Shown here piece after piece: positions 5,362 to 8,308 of a stretch of 8,308 nucleotides of DNA. The notes beneath the pieces were generated by a model that was not told the DNA's origin, did not search any database, and saw only the letters and a program-made list of their open reading frames with translations. Where the stretch lies: the NCBI GenBank assembly GCA_026985975.1, contig JALSPL010000444.1, forward strand, positions 1 through 8,308, read 5' to 3'. Source of the DNA: Anaerolineae bacterium (GTDB lineage Bacteria; Chloroflexota; Anaerolineae; J102). Numbering within the stretch: the first letter of the stretch is position 1; every line of letters starts with the position of its first letter. Position numbers and translations under genes: made by a program.

Positions 5362-8308
5362 TCATTCTGTTGATGTTCTGGCCAGCAGGCGGGCCAGTGT
5401 AAGCAGATCGCCCCGCATGTCAATGGTTTCACATTCTGCATCCTGCAACAATGTGACAACGCTGTCGGGGATGCCGTCGCCCAGAAGGACGACCGTGCTG
5501 GCGAATTGCGCTTCGGTGATGCTGAATGTCACCGAACCTGCAGGCTGAGTTGACAGCCAGGGAGCCGTCAGGCGCATCAAGGCGGGGAGCAAGGCGTCAT
5601 CCGCCATCAGTAGCAGATAGCTGCGGGCCAGCAGTTTGGGCGGGGCCACAGCCACCGGCGCATAAAGCAGATCCACTGTGACACGATTGACGCCGTCGAG
5701 CACGATATCGACGACGTTGACCTCTTCGCCGATGGCCACTTCATAGACGCCCGGGCCGAGATCGGCAAAGGCGTATTGCCCGTCACTATCGGTCGTCGCA
5801 GTGGCCTGCACCTCATCCTGAAACAGCAGCGAGACCTCGACATCGGGCGTGGGCTGATTGGCGGCGTCATGCACCCGGCCGGAAATCTGGCTGTTCCGCA
5901 CATCATTGCTCATACCCACTCGCAGCAATGGCGCTTCCAGCACGCTCTGTCCGTCACAATGCAGATCGGTCAGGATGTCGTCATCCAGTTCGACGCGATA
6001 ATCGCCCGCGGGCAAGTTGGTGAAACGATAGTGACCGTCCTGGGTGAGTTCGCCATGGCGGATGAAACCGTAGGTTTCGGAGATGAGTTTGATAGTGCGT
6101 TGCTCGCCGCCGGCGCCCTCCACCTGACCGACAATAGCGCCCATCAGCGGAAATGCCACATCTTCCTGCTGGCGGCCATCCAGCAGGATATCGGTGCGGA
6201 TCATGCCAACGCCCGCCAGTTCCAGCTCGTAAACGCCCGCGGGCAGTTGTTCAAAGCGGAAGGATCGGGCGTGATCCAGCGCCGTTTCGGCGATCGTCTG
6301 GCCATCCTTCCACAGATGAACCGCCTGGCCGACGCGGCCGCCGGGAATGTTGCCCTGGATGACGCTTTCGGATATATTATCGCCCACGGGCAGCAACTGG
6401 AAATTCACTTCATAGGTGATGGGATCGCCCTCGCGGCCGGGGACATGGGCGGTCTCCAGACCGTCGGCGATGTCGCTTTCATAATCTCCCTGCACCACCT
6501 GAATCATAAACTCGCCCTTGCTGTGCAAAAATTCGTAATAGCCATCCGGCTTGAAGGGATCATGACCGGTGGTGGTGCGGGGAAATCCTGTGTCAGGATC
6601 GGCGCCGACCCATCGCATCTCCAGCGTTACGCCATTCATGCCTTCTCCCAGCACATTGCGCACAACGCCGTAAAACAGCTCGCGGTTTTCGGTTTCTTCC
6701 GGGGGCAACAGGCGTTTTTCGGTCAGGATGTAGCGCAAGGTGGGCGCGGTGGGAACCGTCAGATCCTGGACAATGACGGGGGAGTCGGGTGAAAGGGTGA
6801 CAACGGCGTGAGCGCCTTCGGCGATGAGGATATAACCGCCCGCCAGGCCCGGACGGAAGACGAACCCGCCCAGGGCGTCTGTCTCCGTCCGATCATGCAC
6901 GATGCCGTTGCGCTGTATGCGCACCTCAATCTCGGGCAGAATCAGCCCGTCAGAGTCCATAACCTTGCCGGAGATCTCATAATTTCCCGGTGGATCGATG
7001 TTTTTCACATCCAGCACATCCACATCGGCGGCTGTGAGCGTGATGTCTGGGACCGCGACGCCCAACCAGGGAATGAAAAGATCATACACGCCCGGCTCGG
7101 CAACGAGTTCATAGCGGCCGGCTTCATCACTGATGGCGTGGGCGACGATAGCGCCATCTCGGGTGCGCAATGTCAGGGCCACGCCCGTCAATGGCTGGCC
7201 GTTGCTGTCGAACGCCCGACCGGTGACGGCTGCCGTATCGCCCGGGGGGCGCAATTCATGCCGGATTTTGGCGGGCGTGTCTTTCAATAATTGCACGATG
7301 GGCAACTGACCATCCAACCCGAATTGCAGGTCCCAGGCGTGCGTGTACCACGACATCTGATCCCAGGCGGGGTTGAAATCGCCCATGGGCACAGAGGCGA
7401 GCAGCCAGGTGCAGACGCTGAAATACCATGCAGGCGCTTCATCCTGCAAAAAATCAGTAATGGCCATCTGCCAATTCGCCTGCGTTGTCGGATTCACTTT
7501 GGCGTAACGATCGTCATCGCCCCAACCCACCACCGGGCCGCCCTCGGTGCTGATGATGGGGATGTAAAAGCCCAGGGCGTCGTAGACGAATTGTCCGAAT
7601 AATTCCCAGGCCCCGAAACAACTGGCGTCATCCAGAATCGTTGCGCCGGGATTCTTGTGCGCCGCCCGCACCGCGTTCACCTGGTCGAGAGTGCGGCCAT
7701 CCCAGGCCCAACGATTGAATTTATCGTAATCCTCGCGTGAGATGTCGATCCCCAGTTCCTGGATCTCCTCCCAACTGAGATGGCTATATTGCCAGGCCGC
7801 CAGGCGATCATATTCCTCGCGGGTCAGGGGCTTCCCCTCCTGATTCACCGCATCATAAGGATAATCCAGAGGATGGTTGAGGGTGTAGTTGTGGATGGCC
7901 AGCCAGGCGCCTTTTTCGAAAATATCGATACGCCCCCGCTCCACGACTTTGGCGATGCCGTTGGCTTTGGAGCCGGGCCCCATGGCTGGAAACGCAGGCA
8001 GTCCGCCAAAACCCTGAATGACGTCGGCGTCATAGATGAAATTATCCACGACAATATCCAACCAGTTGTCGGGACGATGATTGTTTTCCCATTCGGCGGG
8101 AAGGTCGGGTTCGTTGTTGGTTTCGATGTAGCGGACGCCGGCAGCGATCAAGCGTTCGATCGCATCAATTTCCCGCCCGCCAATATGCCCGGGATTCGGG
8201 CGCTCGCGATAAACCCGGACCACGGGCATGATGTCGTTTGCCAGCAAAGCCTGGCACAGTTCGATTGAAGACCCGCCGCCGTCATCAAGCGCCTTGACCC
8301 ACTTTATC
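5362..8308 (-). CDS. Clan GH-A-like TIM-barrel protein with six CarboxypepD_reg-like modules; 5' end outside window
   Basis: Probably a glycan-active hydrolase or a barrel derived from one; the substrate is unknown. There are 981 residues visible, counted from the first complete codon at 8307. The frame is open to the right edge (residues 1-20 are IKWVKALDDGGGSSIELCQA), so the TTG at 8247 is internal. Residues 1-355 form the barrel. VRYIETNNEPDLP has N65-E66-P, matching the acid/base strand-4 motif of clan GH-A. PIISTEGGPVVGW has E255, matching the strand-7 nucleophile. A helical insert at 163-211 holds two REEYD/REDYD repeats. Beta modules follow at about 358-438, 442-519, 544-637, 646-721, 722-792 and 805-882; several carry G.Y.F..L..G.Y cores. 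Residues 893-975 form a C-terminal domain shared with the next gene. A signal peptide, if any, lies off-window. It is the first visible gene of the run with the 309-residue gene and sfsA. The catalytic role is inferred from motif spacing only. Confidence 0.82.
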   Translation of the reverse strand, partial: IKWVKALDDGGGSSIELCQALLANDIMPVVRVYRERPNPGHIGGREIDAIERLIAAGVRYIETNNEPDLPAEWENNHRPDNWLDIVVDNFIYDADVIQGFGGLPAFPAMGPGSKANGIAKVVERGRIDIFEKGAWLAIHNYTLNHPLDYPYDAVNQEGKPLTREEYDRLAAWQYSHLSWEEIQELGIDISREDYDKFNRWAWDGRTLDQVNAVRAAHKNPGATILDDASCFGAWELFGQFVYDALGFYIPIISTEGGPVVGWGDDDRYAKVNPTTQANWQMAITDFLQDEAPAWYFSVCTWLLASVPMGDFNPAWDQMSWYTHAWDLQFGLDGQLPIVQLLKDTPAKIRHELRPPGDTAAVTGRAFDSNGQPLTGVALTLRTRDGAIVAHAISDEAGRYELVAEPGVYDLFIPWLGVAVPDITLTAADVDVLDVKNIDPPGNYEISGKVMDSDGLILPEIEVRIQRNGIVHDRTETDALGGFVFRPGLAGGYILIAEGAHAVVTLSPDSPVIVQDLTVPTAPTLRYILTEKRLLPPEETENRELFYGVVRNVLGEGMNGVTLEMRWVGADPDTGFPRTTTGHDPFKPDGYYEFLHSKGEFMIQVVQGDYESDIADGLETAHVPGREGDPITYEVNFQLLPVGDNISESVIQGNIPGGRVGQAVHLWKDGQTIAETALDHARSFRFEQLPAGVYELELAGVGMIRTDILLDGRQQEDVAFPLMGAIVGQVEGAGGEQRTIKLISETYGFIRHGELTQDGHYRFTNLPAGDYRVELDDDILTDLHCDGQSVLEAPLLRVGMSNDVRNSQISGRVHDAANQPTPDVEVSLLFQDEVQATATTDSDGQYAFADLGPGVYEVAIGEEVNVVDIVLDGVNRVTVDLLYAPVAVAPPKLLARSYLLLMADDALLPALMRLTAPWLSTQPAGSVTFSITEAQFASTVVLLGDGIPDSVVTLLQDAECETIDMRGDLLTLARLLARTSTE

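Noticed and set aside
5349..5459. In-frame ATG at 5459 as the start of the 309-residue gene
   Set aside because: It would add 37 unlikely residues read from inside the upstream gene. The ATG at 5348 has a proper AGGAG.
8245..8247. TTG at 8247 as the start of the large hydrolase-like gene
   Set aside because: The frame continues open to the window edge with a plausible barrel strand (IKWVKALDDGG) upstream and no Shine-Dalgarno sequence before the TTG.
5776..8268. Long plus-strand frames opposite the hydrolase-like gene
   Set aside because: They are antisense shadows caused by codon bias. The minus frame shows repeated modules and catalytic-type motifs, while the plus frames show none.

Overview
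The window is a GC-rich bacterial chromosome segment. It looks like a member of the Chloroflexota (Anaerolineae-like). This is an inference from three things: a T-box-controlled trpS outside an obvious Firmicutes background, the style of the PPK2 and GT4 proteins, and large proteins built from carboxypeptidase-regulatory-like beta modules. No rRNA, tRNA, CRISPR array or complete insertion sequence was seen.

Layout. The left end (1-1991) is on the minus strand: a class I-type polyphosphate kinase 2 gene (ppk2), followed 29 bases downstream by a GT4 glycosyltransferase gene that starts with TTG and runs off the left edge. A 682-base intergenic region (1992-2673) holds two good sigma70/SigA-type promoters set back to back, one for ppk2 on the minus strand and one reading right. 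It also holds a MITE-like segment of about 145 bases, bounded by 12-base direct repeats and carrying inverted repeats, and then a complete tRNA-sensing T-box riboswitch with UGG specifier, antiterminator and terminator. The T-box controls trpS (2674-3735), a tryptophanyl-tRNA synthetase gene.

The right half (3730-8308) is a minus-strand, tightly packed run of three genes. The first is a large protein with a clan GH-A-like TIM barrel and six beta modules; its start lies beyond the right edge. Thirteen bases later comes a 309-residue protein of unknown function that shares a beta module and a C-terminal domain with the first. The third is sfsA, whose ATG overlaps the previous stop by one base. 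sfsA runs tail-to-tail into trpS with a 6-base overlap and no terminator between them.

How the genes work together. The T-box lets uncharged tRNA-Trp switch on trpS. The large protein and its 309-residue neighbour are probably a functional pair acting on glycans, judging from shared domains and operon position. sfsA appears translationally coupled to them, but no functional link is evident. ppk2 and the GT4 gene may share the ppk2 promoter.

The items most worth following are the apparent insertion between the trpS promoter and its T-box, and the paired C-terminal domain found in two adjacent proteins.
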